From positions 10,020,037 through 10,084,036 of the forward strand of contig BSYO01000004.1 of the NCBI GenBank assembly GCA_033239525.1: a stretch of 64,000 bases of DNA, in the 5' to 3' direction. The DNA is from Nepenthes gracilis. Lineage: Eukaryota > Streptophyta > Magnoliopsida > Caryophyllales > Nepenthaceae. Position 1 is the first letter of the stretch; each line of letters opens with the position of its first letter. Shown one piece after another: positions 11,643-22,415 of this stretch. Position numbers and translations under genes: made by a program. The notes beneath the pieces are model-generated. The model saw only the letters and a program-made list of their open reading frames with translations, did no database searches and was not told where the DNA came from.

Positions 11643-14600
11643 CTTACATGTGAATGTCGTTACAGCTCACAGCCAAAGGTCCTCCCTTAAAGCAGTGCAG
11701 TAATTCAACTTTAAAACTGTGTGCGCATTTAAATAAAAAGAGCATATTATAAGTAAACCAACCTTAATCAAAGGCTTTTCTGTCATGACGATGGTTGCCC
11801 AACCGGCGTAAGGAAGGTACCTGAACCCATTTTGGATGTTTTACAATGTGCAGAGAATTTATATAATAAGGATGAGCTAATACATGAGTCCCCACATTTA
11901 GTCCTTTGCATTGAGATTTGTCTCGTCATTTTGCCAGCCACGTAGGCATATAACCCATAAAAAGGACATTCCAACGAGGCAAAACTCTTATATTATGAGA
12001 TTTAAGGAAGGTCAAAAAATCTCACATTATATCATAAAATATTTAAAAGTTTAAATTTATAACCTTTAGGTTATAATAAAACAACCTTAATATTAGGTGA
12101 AAGCTCAATTTATACTAAATAGAAACATACTTATGCAATTAAATGATGATTAGAATTATCAAGTTAAGGTAAAATGATTTGCAAAGCCTTCCGGCGGATT
12201 GGTAATTATGATGATATGCACTATGACTGAAAACCATCTGAATCATTCATAGATAGCTAGTTTTAAAAGTCATATGTGGTTGTATTTGCAAATTAATTAG
12301 CAGACTAGTATAAGCTCACAAGATAGCAAATTGAACACTAAAATGTAAGCACCCTGTGTGAAACTCAAAAGGTCTCTTACCCGGTCACTCTTCCTATTAC
12401 ATGATCACGCTCCACCCACCTTTGGCCATCAGCATATATTCGTCCGTAATGGTCATCAACAGGATTATTATCCCCTACATACACAAGAAATGGGTACATA
12501 CGAATTAGTGGAAGTTATCTTAACTGAGAAAAGGAGTGTCTAGTAACCAAGATCAGCAGCAGGAAGCGAAAAAACAAGGAGAAAAGTGCAATTAAGTACT
12601 GCAGGGGATCTGCTCTCTCTGCTGTCAGCACATTGCAACTTCCTAAATTGCGGGCTTAAAGGGGAGAACTGGCGGTGAAAGTCAAAAGATCAAATCTAAG
12701 TTTTAAGTAAAATTCAATTATTGGCGGTTAGGAAAGAGTTTCTTTCGGGATGGAGATGTAAGAGATGAAGGCATCTGTGAGTTCTGTATGATTCATATTA
12801 GGTGTTGGAAGTCACTCCCGTGTGGAAGTCCTTATGACCGGAGGACTTGGATGGAGCATATGTGTACTACTATGTTCAGAATAAGTAGAAGAAATTTCAA
12901 TCAATTATATTGACCGGAACCTTCTGGACGAGCAACAGTGACCGATCAACGTATTGACCGGTTGAGATCATAAGCCGCACAGCATTGTTGAAGGATCTCA
13001 GACTGACAACTCCGACGGTTAACGGGGTGTTGACCGACCAAGAAGAGAAGACGGTCAACAGGGTTAACCGGCTAGATATAGAAGTCATAAATGATTGTCA
13101 TCTTCCAAAAAGTGTACAGTTGACTTACCTGATTGGGTAGTTGGAAGATGCCATTCTTGTGATAACAACGGATCAGTCTGCAAGGGTAGGCATGCGCTAT
13201 CTGCTGTAGGACAAGGCATGCGCATGCATGCAAATCTTGAAAATTGTGCACCAACCACCAAGCTGAGTCGATGGTTGCTCATGTTGCTGGAAGGCATGTG
13301 CATATATATGTATATGCAGGGCTAATGAAGAAGGATGAAGTAGAGAGAGATAGAGGAGATGAAGTGTAAAAGAAGGAGAGCAGTGAGTGAAAATAAAGTG
13401 TTGAAATTCTTTGTTTATCTTTACTCTGTTCTTATTTTTCGCCTCTTGTGGTTTGTGTAACCAAATCTTTTACTTAGTGATTTTATTGTGGATTTGGTGT
13501 TTCGTAATTTTTTCCTTATTTTAGAAGAATTTTCACGTAAAATACTTGGTATTCATTTCTCTTCTTCTGCTTTCACTGCATTGTGTGTGCGTGTGTTGTT
13601 CCTGTGCCTTTATTAGACGATTATCCATTTCGGCCAACAAGTGGTATAAGAGAAAACGATTGAGAACTCCGTCTGAATAGCGTCATCGTCTTCAGAGAAC
13701 TTGCCATTCAGCGTGGAACAATTCAATGGGTAGGGTAATTTCATCCTCTCGACAAGATATGGTAAAGAATATCCTGATTAGAGAAAGAACAATAAAAGTA
13801 TTGAAGAACAAGGAAGATAAGCTGGAAAACTTATCCGTTGAGGATTAGCAAAATAAATGAGATCTTGCCAACTGCACTATTAAATTATGCTTAGCGGACA
13901 ACACGTTCCAGGAGGCCCTTGGCCTAACTGATCCGACGGAAGTTTGGGAGAAGTTGGAGAGCCGATATAATTCCAAATCCTTGACAACCAGGCTGCATTT
14001 AAAGAAATAATTTTATAGTTTACGGTTATCAGAATGTGGCAGCTTTGAGAAGCATTTGGACGAATTTAATCAGATTGTAACGCAAATATCAGCCATTGAT
14101 GAAGAAATCACGGAGGAGGACAAGACACTGGTACTACTAGCCTATCTGTCAGCCTATTATGATCACATCGTCACTACCTTGCTCTTTGGGAAAGATACGG
14201 TAAAGTTGGACGAGGTAATTGCTTCCTTGCTAATGAATGAGTTAAGGCGGTCACAAGGGGTTTCAACGTCTTCGCATAATGAAGTGCTTGTGACTGAGTC
14301 CTAGGGAAGGAGCAGAGAGCGCGGTCAGAAGCCTGGAGAGTAAATACGTAGCAAATCTTGGTCAATGTATCAAAACCTTGAGTGCCATTATTGTGGCAAA
14401 AAATGCCACATCAAGAAGTAATACTTCAAGTGGAGCACGAGAATACGAAAAACGAGAAATTAGAAAAGGGGCAAGGTGAGGACAAGTCCTCCGTCTTAGT
14501 AATCACAGAAGGCGATCTCCTATTGACGTGTGAAAAGAACGTGGCAAACCTGACGGACGAGGAGTCCGATTGGGTGATTGATTCTGATGCCACCTTGCAT

Positions 14601-17600
14601 ACCATGTTTAGAAGGAGATTGTTCACATCCTACACTCTTTGGAGTGATAATGATGGGTAACGAAGGAATATCCCAAATTATTGATAAGGGTGACATTGTA
14701 CTGGTTACCAATAATGAGACGAAACTATTGTTAAAAAATATCCAACATGTCCCCGACATTTGGCTCAATATCATTTCAACTGGCCGGCTGGATGATGAAG
14801 GTTATTATAATACATTTTATGAGGGTGAGTGAAAATTGACCAAAGGATCTCTGGTGTTGATAAGAGGAAAAAAGCACTCCGGCCTGTACATAATGAAGGC
14901 ATCCGCAACGGCTGGAGACGTGAATGCCGCAATCAACAAGGAGTCCGAGAACTTATGGCACAGGAGATTGAGCTATATGAGTGAACGTGGACTATATCAT
15001 CTGGGTAGGAAGGGCCTTATCCTCAGAGTAAAAGAGGACGAACTAAGGACATGCCTTCATTGCTTTGCTGACAAACAAAGGAGAGTCTCATTTCATGGAA
15101 ACTTATCCGCTTCAAAGACAGAACTGCTCGATCTCATCCACACAGATGTGTGTAGACCATTCAAAGAGAAGTCGTTTGGTGGAACCCAATACTTCGTTTC
15201 TTTTATTGACGATTTTTTCAGAAAATTATGAGTTTACCCACTGAAAACTAAGGACCAGGTTTTCGGTATATTTGAGTAATTTCATGCTCTCGTTGAGCGT
15301 CAAATGGGGAAGAAAATGAAGGCCGTCCGAAGTGATAATGGCGGCGGATACATAGGACCTTTTAATACCTATTACAGGTTATATAGTATTATGTATCAAA
15401 AAACACCACCAAAGACACCTCACTTGAACGGAGTGACTGAGCGGATGAATCGCACACTTTTAGAAAGAATACGGTGTATGCCTTCCGAAACTAAACTTCA
15501 TGCACACTTCTGGGCCGAAGCACTGAAGACGGTGGCTTACATCATAAATAGGTCGCCCAATAAACCCTTGAAGGGTGAAATGTCGGAGAAAATATGATCG
15601 GGTAAAGAGCGATCCTATGATCATCCACGAGTATTTGGCTGTAAACCTTTATTCATGTCCCAAGAGATGAAATGACAAAGTTGGAATCAAAGACAATATA
15701 GTGCGTCTTTTTGGGTTATGGGGAAGATGAGCTGAGTTACAGATTTTATGATTCTCCCAAGACTTGTCCGGTGAAGGGACGTAACTTTTATTGAAGATGA
15801 AACGATCGAGGATATTTGTAGGAATGCCAAGTGTGATGTTGAGTAGACGGACAAAGTAAATGTTAAAATTGTCCGTCCACTATCCCTGGAAGACAGAAAA
15901 TAGTCCCAAAGTGGCAGAAGACAATGGTGAGACGATCATGGCACTTGATGAAGATTAGGATGAAGTCATTCCTTAACCGGCCAATGATGCCCTGTCAGAC
16001 GATCCTCACGAAATAGGCGGCCGTCTGTCTCGTCTGTCACCCAATAAATACGTTATACTCACTGATACTGAGGAGCCTGAAAGTTATGAAGAGGTTATGG
16101 AGGACGAGAGTAAGTAGAAATGACTGAAAGCCATGAATGATGAAATAAGTTCTCTTCATCAGAATCACACATTTGATTTAGCCAAACTTCCTAAAGGGAA
16201 GTGAGCTCTAAAGAACAAATGGGTCTTCCGATTGAAAACGAATGAGAATACCATAAAACCGAAATACAAGGCATGGCTAGTGGTGAAATATTTCAGTCAA
16301 GGGAAGAGAATCAACTTCGATGACATTTTTTCTCCCGTGGTAAAGATGTCTTCTATAAGGGTTGTATTGGGCTTGGTAGCTACCCGAAATTTGGAAGTAG
16401 AGTAGATGAATGTCTGAATGACTTTTTTCCATAGTGAACTGGAAGAAGAAATTTACATGGAACAATCGAAAAGATTCAAGGTTAAAGGAAATGAGAGGTT
16501 AGTCTATCGTCTAAGGAATAGCCTATATGGGTTAAAACAGGCTCCAAGACAGTGGTACGAGAAGTTCGAATCAGTCATGATTAGTCAATGATACCGGTAG
16601 AATACTTGTTATCACCGTGTTTTCACACAGAGGTTTTTCGAAGATGATTTTATTATCCTTCTTCTTTATATGGACGACATGTTAATCGTTGGACAAAATA
16701 GTGCTCGGATAAAGAAGTTAAAGGAGCAACTTGGGCAATCCTTTGGCATGAAAAACCTCGGACCGGCAAAGTAGATTCCTGGTATTAGAATCATTCGCGA
16801 TCGGGAGGCAGGAAGATTTTGGTTGTCACAAGAAAACTATATTGAGAAAATACTCCAACGATTCAATATAGATAAGTCCAAGCCTGTCAGCACTCCACTT
16901 GCAAACCACCACAGGTTGAGCAGTCGCCAGTGCCCGTCCTCGGATGAAGAGAAGGCATATGTGAGAGGCATTCCTTACTCCTCAGTTGTAGGGAGTCTGA
17001 TGTATGCCCTAATATGCATAAGGCCGGACATAGCACATGTTATTAGCATAGTCAACCGATTTCTGTCTAATCCAGGAAAGGAGTATTGGTCTACGGTGAA
17101 GTGGATTATGAGATATATTCGAGAAACTTTCAAGAGGTGTTCGTGTCTTAGAAGTGATGAGCCTCAATTAGTGGGATACCCGGATGCTGATATGGCCGGA
17201 GATATTGACAGTAACAAGTCCACTTCGGGATACTTAGTAAAATTTGCTGGAGGTGCAGTTTTCTGGCAATCCAAGCTGCAAAAATGCATCACCCTCTCCA
17301 CTACTGAAGTTGAGTATATTGCCGTGACAAAAACTTATAAAGAGATGTTATGGATGAAAAAGTTCATTCAGAAACTGAGCATTGAACAGAAATAGTATGT
17401 GGTATTTTGTGATAGCCAGAGTGCCATTTATCTCTATAAGAACTCCTCATTCCATTTTAAATTGAAGCATATCGATGTGAGATATCATTGGGTAAGAGAC
17501 GTACTTGAAGCTGATCCGCTGTCACTGAAAAAGGTTGACACTGAAGAAAATGGGGCGAACATCATGACCAATATTCTACCGAAAGGGAAGAATAAAGCAT

Positions 17601-20358
17601 GTTGCAAGCCGGCTGGGCTGATGGACTTAACTTCCTCACGGTCGTGAGGAAAAATTTGTTGGGAGTCACTCCCGTGTGAAAATCCTTGTGATCGGAGGAT
17701 TTGGATGGAGTATGTGTGTATTACTATACTCAGGATAAGTGAAGGAATTCCGGTCAATTATGTTGACCGGAATCTTCTGGACGGATAATAGTGACTGATC
17801 AACGTGTTTGATCGGTTGAGGTCATGAGCCGCACAGCATTGCTAAAGGATCTCAGACGAACAACTCCGACGGTCAACCGGGTGTTGACCGGCAAAGAAGA
17901 AAAAACGGTCAACAGGGTTGACTGGCTAGATATAGAAGTACTGAATAATTATCATCTGTCAAAAAACGTACAGTTGACCTACCTGATTAGGTAGTTAGAA
18001 AACGTCATTTTTGTGATAACAATGGATCAGTCTGTAAGGGTAGACATGCGCCGCCTACTGCAGGATAGGACGTGCGCATGCATGCAGACTTTGAAAATTG
18101 TACACTAACCACCAAATTGAGCTGATAGTTGCTCATATTGTTGGAAGACGTATACATATAGATGTATATGCAAGATAACTGAAGAAGGATGAAGTAGAGA
18201 GAGATAGAGGAGATGAAGTGTAAAAGAAGGAGAGCAGTGAGTCAAAAAAAGTGTTAAAATTCTTTGTTTACTTTTACTCCGTTCTTATTTTTCGCTTCTT
18301 GTGATTTGTATAACCAAATCTCATATTTAGTGATTTTATTGTGGATTTGATATCCCGTGATTTTTTTCTTATTTTAGAAGGATTTTTCACGTAAAATATT
18401 TGGTATTCATTTCTTTTCTTCCGCTTTCACTGCACTATGTGTACGTGTGTTGTTCTTGTGCCTTTGTTAGACGGCCGTCCATTTCAGCCAACATTAGGTT
18501 GGTTGTCATGAAAATGAACTTATTTTTTCCTTATATCTTCTTTCTTCAGGTTGGAGCAAACAAAAATCTTTTGGGTTTACATCAGAAATATAATAGTAAA
18601 CTTTAGCAAAATTTTTAATTTTATATCTACTTTTTAAAATGATATTTTTAATTGTACGTAGTTTTAAATTTTAGCTTTATTTAAAGACATATTTTCAAAA
18701 TTAATTATAATTCAAAATTTAAAAAATACAAGAATAAATTAGTTGGGATTGAATTTACAAATTTTGCAAAAGGTTGTGGATTAATTTACTATATTACCTC
18801 AAATATTTGTCACATAACCTACTAGGATTATCAATGTCACCTCCCACTCCTGAGGGAAAATAAAAGGAATAAATTGTGCCCTTTAGGCACTCTATAAATT
18901 CTGGGTAGATGGTTGATCACAGCATTAGTTCTTTATGGCATATGACATGGGACATCTTAAAGGCTGGTAAAAGCAAACTTCTTTTCTTTTTTTTTAAACT
19001 TTTCAATGACTTTGCCATTACTTTTATTTAATATTTTGACGACGATTCATGCTACATGTTCCACGATGTATACTCAAATCAATGTCTCATAATGAGAGAA
19101 TTACCTTTGGTTAAAATATTTATGTCTCTTGTCTCTCGTTGATTATGGACCTGCAAATGGAAGTGGCATAATGCAACAGTATGAGACTTGCAACGGCTGC
19201 CAATGGAGGAATGTAATGGAGAAATCAAGATGTGCCTCACTGACCCAGAAATTAAATTCTATGATTGATCAATCAATCAGGAGAGTGAACATTACCTGGA
19301 GCTAAATGAATAGCAAATCTCTCTACTTACACAAGAAACAAAATAAAACAAAAAAAGAATAGCCAAACTCTCATTCCCAAAGATTGTTGAGCATTGTACA
19401 TAATGTCCACTAAGTATCAGAAAACTTGGGATGTAAATAAGGGAAAGAAATAAATCAGCTTAATCGTCATAGTATGTGACATTTCATATTATAAATTGCA
19501 AAGACATCCAACAACGGAAATATATAAATGAAAAGTCCGGGGTTTCACCTTTATCACACGATGTACAATTGGAATATCCCGACCCTGAAAGCCGACATAA
19601 GAACATGCACAGAAAAGCATTCGTTTAGTATCCAAGTAAATAAAGTTCAATGGAGTGATCATGTAAATAGTTTTGAAGCCTTTTGTGGTGAAAACGAGAA
19701 TGCAAACAAATACAAATTTTATGCTCAAATATTATCATCTGCAAGCATCTGACTAAGGAGAACCTACCTCAACATTAAATACAACAATTTCACCGCATTG
19801 AATAGGAGATTTGTTCATGTGCAGGAGTAAAACGTCACCCTGTGAAGAAGAAAACGGCCCAGTGAGTTGCGGTCGTTGAATAGCATCCCCACAATGAAAA
19901 TTTCAAAGAAAAACTTCTGATAAGATTTTATTGGTATGATTTCATCAAATTTATGGAATAGAAATAGGGCAAGGGGGCAGCTCATCTACAGAACCTTGTA
20001 TTTGCACAAACAGAGAAGCTCGTAACAATAGTAACAACAAATAAATAACCACTAGATTCGGTACTAAATTATGCAGATACTTCATGTGTCCAACATGGAG
20101 AGGGAGAGAAGTTAGAAGATAGTGCGAAGAAGTGAAGTGGGTCACCCTTTTAAAACCAGGCTCCATGCTTCCAGTGAGGACAACAACTAGCGGCGACTCG
20201 CTTCCGGTTAAGCAAATCAGCAGCTTCCATAGCATCAACGCGGAGGTTAGTATAACTCCTGCAAGCCCAAATCCAGTCAGAACTTTCATCGAACAATTTA
20301 ATTGAAACAATAGAAGTAATTTGATTTGGTTGACAGATCTGTCAGCAGAAAATTCCAC
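11592..20358 (-). CDS. SEC11: Signal peptidase complex catalytic subunit (SEC11 type), split gene
   Basis: SEC11 is the serine protease of the ER signal peptidase complex that removes signal peptides from secretory proteins. The exons, joined on the minus strand, are 20146-20358, 19768-19839, 19549-19584, 19105-19150, 12381-12474, 11763-11820 and doubtfully 11592-11642. The first six have GT-AG borders and matching phases. They carry a signal-anchor segment ([16 protein letters not shown]), the catalytic serine block GSMEPGFKR, the catalytic histidine block IPIVHRVIK, the GDNN..DD acidic block, [16 protein letters not shown] and [19 protein letters not shown]. With exon 7 the product is about 189 residues, against roughly 180 in the family. 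The start may be the ATG at 20358 or the internal one at 20289 (MKVLTGFG). Divergence is marked in exon 4 and in the '[11 protein letters not shown]' part. Intron 4 (6.6 kb) contains a complete copia element. Whether the last exon makes the usual tail is unresolved, so a decaying paralog is possible. Confidence 0.82.
11763..11820 (-). CDS. SEC11: SEC11 exon 6
   Basis: 58 bases. After the first base it codes for [19 protein letters not shown], the membrane-proximal C-terminal segment of SEC11 proteins. Acceptor GGGTTCAG, donor GTTGGTTT. Confidence 0.88.
12381..12474 (-). CDS. SEC11: SEC11 exon 5
   Basis: 94 bases between acceptor TGTATGTAG and donor GTAAGAGA. After completing a Gly codon it codes for [17 protein letters not shown] followed by [13 protein letters not shown]. 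The acidic GDNN/DD block and the H-I-G-R motif match the family. The exon ends in phase 2 (GG), which joins to the G of exon 6 to make Gly. Confidence 0.85.
12475..12797. other. SEC11 intron 4, part left of the copia insertion
   Basis: No gene seen. Intron sequence between exon 5 and the left target duplication of the copia element. Confidence 0.6.
12803..13639 (+). repeat. 5' LTR of the Tork-like copia
   Basis: Begins TGTTGGAAGTCACTCCCG and ends TTCGGCCAACA. TTGACC (W-box core) occurs at 12910, 12954 and 13030. The 3' half is pyrimidine-rich, as usual for the R-U5 region. Confidence 0.93.
13642..13652 (+). other. Primer-binding site of the Tork-like copia
   Basis: TGGTATAAGAG, two bases after the LTR end. 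It differs by one base from the usual TGGTATCAGAG complementary to initiator Met-tRNA. Confidence 0.8.
13736..14440 (+). pseudogene. copia gag remnant with damaged zinc knuckle
   Basis: The copia gag block is recognisable ([14 protein letters not shown], then [20 protein letters not shown], then [19 protein letters not shown]). The zinc knuckle at about 14383-14421 reads [12 protein letters not shown] and is then broken by a stop; the final cysteine is missing. Several other stops are present. Confidence 0.8.
14560..15600 (+). pseudogene. copia protease and integrase remnant
   Basis: The protease active site reads DSDA where DSGA is expected, at about 14580. The integrase begins with the zinc-binding [17 protein letters not shown] and a later TCLHC. 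The catalytic core has the aspartates in IHTDVCRPF and [10 protein letters not shown] and the glutamate in [12 protein letters not shown]. The frame is interrupted near 15230 and ends near 15597. Confidence 0.82.
16130..17647 (+). pseudogene. copia reverse transcriptase and RNase H remnant
   Basis: Reverse transcriptase is visible from about 16210 (WVFRLKTNE) through [15 protein letters not shown] to the catalytic YMDDMLIVG at about 16670. The RNase H region at about 16823-17395 contains [18 protein letters not shown] and [11 protein letters not shown], and continues after a stop with [16 protein letters not shown]. Stops occur in the RT part and at 17395. Confidence 0.87.
17657..18493 (+). 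repeat. 3' LTR of the Tork-like copia
   Basis: Same length (837 bp) as the 5' LTR, TGTTGGGAGTCACTCCCG to TTTCAGCCAACA. A purine-rich tract (GTGAGGAAAAATT) precedes it. TTGACCGG occurs at 17763 and 17884. Confidence 0.93.
18499..19104. other. SEC11 intron 4, part right of the copia insertion
   Basis: AT-rich intron sequence without coding features. It continues the intron that the copia element split. Confidence 0.6.
19105..19150 (-). CDS. SEC11: SEC11 exon 4
   Basis: Fifteen codons plus one base: [15 protein letters not shown]. Acceptor CCATTTGCAG, donor GTAATTCT. It aligns with the family segment VHER(x)DTGEVDVLTK but keeps only about half the residues, so it is the most divergent upstream exon. 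Confidence 0.82.
19549..19584 (-). CDS. SEC11: SEC11 exon 3 (catalytic histidine)
   Basis: Only 12 codons, [12 protein letters not shown], flanked by acceptor GGCTTTCAG and donor GTGAAACC. It contains the catalytic histidine of the IVHRV motif. Too short for standard ORF calling. Confidence 0.88.
19768..19839 (-). CDS. SEC11: SEC11 exon 2
   Basis: 24 codons, [20 protein letters not shown] then FNVE. Acceptor CTTCACAG, donor GTAGGTTC. Matches the GD.LFLHM...PI..GEIVVFN segment of the family directly after GFKR. Confidence 0.88.
20146..20358 (-). CDS. SEC11: SEC11 exon 1
   Basis: Codes for 71 residues from the ATG at 20358: a short polar start, a hydrophobic signal anchor ([20 protein letters not shown]) and the catalytic serine region [18 protein letters not shown]. 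The exon ends in phase 0 at AAAAGG before the donor GTGACC. The internal ATG at 20289-20287 gives a shorter N-terminus starting MKVLTG. Confidence 0.85.
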
Positions 20359-20453
20359 AATTTAATTTAGCGACACCTAGGCTGATCATTTGCGCCGCCG
20401 CCGGCCGCATCTGAACTGCTCGTATGGATCTAACGACATCTTTCCACATCTTG

Positions 20454-20475
20454 TCTCTCTCTCTCTCTCTCTCTT
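20454..20475. repeat. (TC)n microsatellite upstream of SEC11
   Basis: An uninterrupted TC run about 100 bases upstream of the SEC11 start codon. On the gene's strand it is a GA run, a common element of plant core promoters and 5' leaders. Confidence 0.8.
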
Positions 20476-20499
20476 TCTCAAGGAAAATACGGACTACGA

Positions 20500-21311
20500 A
20501 GAACATTCATCTCTCTGCGAAGGCGGTTGGACGTTTCTGTTTTCAATTGCAGAAAGCGCGTTTTCATGTTGAATTCAAAAAATCAATAATCGGACGTATT
20601 TTAACAACTTTAATGATATTTTCATGATATCTTGTTACATTTACTGATTAATACTAATAAATTTAAATAAAATACACAAATAAAAACACATTAAGTTATT
20701 TAAAATTATTATGAGGATAGCTAAAACTGTAACTAATAATTTTTTTTAAAAAAAATATTTTAATAACTTCATTTTATTTTATACATTTAGAATTATACTA
20801 TAATACATCTTTTACAATCAAGTCGATAATTTTTAAATAAAATTATAATACCAGTTCAATATTATTATTATTTTTTATAATTATCTAACTCGATATTGGC
20901 AAAAACACAATTTGTAGAACTAAGAAAGTATATTTGATTCTTCAAAAACTATATAATTAATTAAATTTGGCAAATCATTCGTTAATCTTTAAATTATGCA
21001 CTAAATTTATTATTTATAAAAATATGTACTTATACGTCCAATATTTTTGAAGCCGTTGCATTGAGGATATTAAATGATCCATATTTTAATGATACAAAAA
21101 AGAAACAAAATATAAAATATTTTTTTATTTTTTATAATGTTGATATATTAAAATGCCAATATTATAAAAAAATATAACTTAAAAACAATTGATCATACTT
21201 GTTTAATTTAAAATCTAGACTATTAAATCACTAATCCAACAACCTTAGAGAAAATTAGAGGAGCTTCGACACCCTAGTGGAGAGATTCTAGGGACTTTGA
21301 AGTAATTTTGA

Positions 21312-21342
<31 letters not shown>

Positions 21343-22358
21343 TTGACTGATAATAAAAATATAAAATAAGACAAAACGGCTAAATTTACCATAATAATAA
21401 ACAAGCATTTTAATAGACTTTAATATAACAATAAAATCTCATGTTTTTTTTAAACATGATCAATTATATAAATTTCCTGTCATTATTTAATTTAATTTAA
21501 TATAATATCTTTTAAAAATAAAAATAATTTTTAATAATTTTTTATTATATCATTCACAATTTTCTAAGTGTACATCTTTTCTTCTTTTATCTAACAATAG
21601 CTTTTTTTTTTTTTTTTTTTCAGTGTTTTATTTTGACCATATTTTAAGTGTTAGAACTTTGACCCTATTTGAAATAAGGTTAATTCTGGTCCTGACTTTG
21701 GGAAGGTTTTTATTTTATTGGCTTCTAAGTACTATGGACCCTGCATCATAAAGACAGCAGCCAAGGCCCTCCAAGTATAGGCCAGCCAGATGACAAGTTG
21801 TGCTGAATTCTGTATTTCTCTTGCTAATAACAATAACAATAACAACAAAACTTTATACCCACCGAGCACAATTGGATATATGAATTTATTTTTTTTAATT
21901 TCATTAGAACAAGTCAAATATCCTCCAAAAAGTAATTTTAGATTTTTTTTTTTTCCAATGTTAACTCTAATTTGTTTGCAGGTACTTCCTTTGCCTACGA
22001 TTGTGTTAGTAGCTATAATAGGACTCTAAATCGATTAAGATCAAACAGTATCTGAAATATCGGAACACAGGTATACAGGCATGCGTAAATGGGCATGCAT
22101 GCGTGCATGGCATTCATCCCCCGACTGACCAAAAACAAAACTAAAGCTCACAACAACTATTCAATTAAAATCGAGTAAGACGATGTTAAAAATACAAGCT
22201 TATTTATTATTTTTGTTGCAGCTTACTACCGTCGCATCGGCTATGTAGAGCCACACAGTGTACACATGGTTTAGCAACAAAAGCTACTTTTGGTGGCATT
22301 ATCATTTCTCAAAGCCATAACTAGTAATTAACAGCCAAACTTGAGTAGAAATCCATGC
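20500..22358. other. Intergenic region between NQR 3' end and SEC11 5' end
   Basis: AT-rich sequence holding the presumed SEC11 promoter and the NQR 3' flank. It includes a TTA microsatellite (21314-21343), poly-T (21602-21620) and a GCATGCATGCGTGCATG run near 22094-22110. No gene seen. Confidence 0.6.
21314..21343. repeat. (TTA)n microsatellite
   Basis: About ten perfect TTA units in AT-rich intergenic DNA. Confidence 0.85.
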
Positions 22359-22415
22359 TTATAATTTTGATTTTGCTGCTAGTTGACTGAAGGTTGGATC
22401 GACGCAGACCATCAC
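22359..22415 (-). CDS. NQR: NQR terminal exon F
   Basis: 18 codons and [21 protein letters not shown]. Acceptor GTTTTATAG. The VCVDP block matches the end of the family. Confidence 0.9.
   Translation of the reverse strand: MMVCVDPTFSQLAAKSKL

Larger units (their letters stand above)
12803..18493 (+). mobile_element. Complete but inactive Ty1/copia element, Tork/TNT1-like
   Basis: A 5691-bp element with two 837-bp LTRs that both start TGTTGG and end CCAACA. It is flanked by the perfect target duplication TTAGG at 12798-12802 and 18494-18498. Inside are a primer-binding site like that of initiator Met-tRNA, gag, protease, integrase, reverse transcriptase and RNase H in the copia order. The RNase H region ([29 protein letters not shown]) is typical of the Tork/TNT1 group. 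Stops and frameshifts in every domain make it non-autonomous. By eye the LTRs are about 85 percent alike, with many C/T and G/A differences as expected from methylated DNA. It lies in SEC11 intron 4 on the opposite strand to the gene. Confidence 0.93.

Noticed and set aside
12180..12230. Possible extra SEC11 exon (reading [13 protein letters not shown])
   Set aside because: Phases would fit, but it needs a GC donor and does not match the family. Reading exon 5 through to GTAAGAG gives the proper HVIGRVTG sequence and joins exon 6 in phase.
19951..20145. Continuation of SEC11 exon 1 beyond GFKR
   Set aside because: The open frame continues into intron sequence (VTHFTSSHY). The family sequence resumes only in exon 2 after a CAG acceptor.
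22381..22384. Apparent early stop CTAG in NQR exon F
   Set aside because: The TAG is out of frame. In frame it reads CTA GCA GCA and continues to TAA at 22359.
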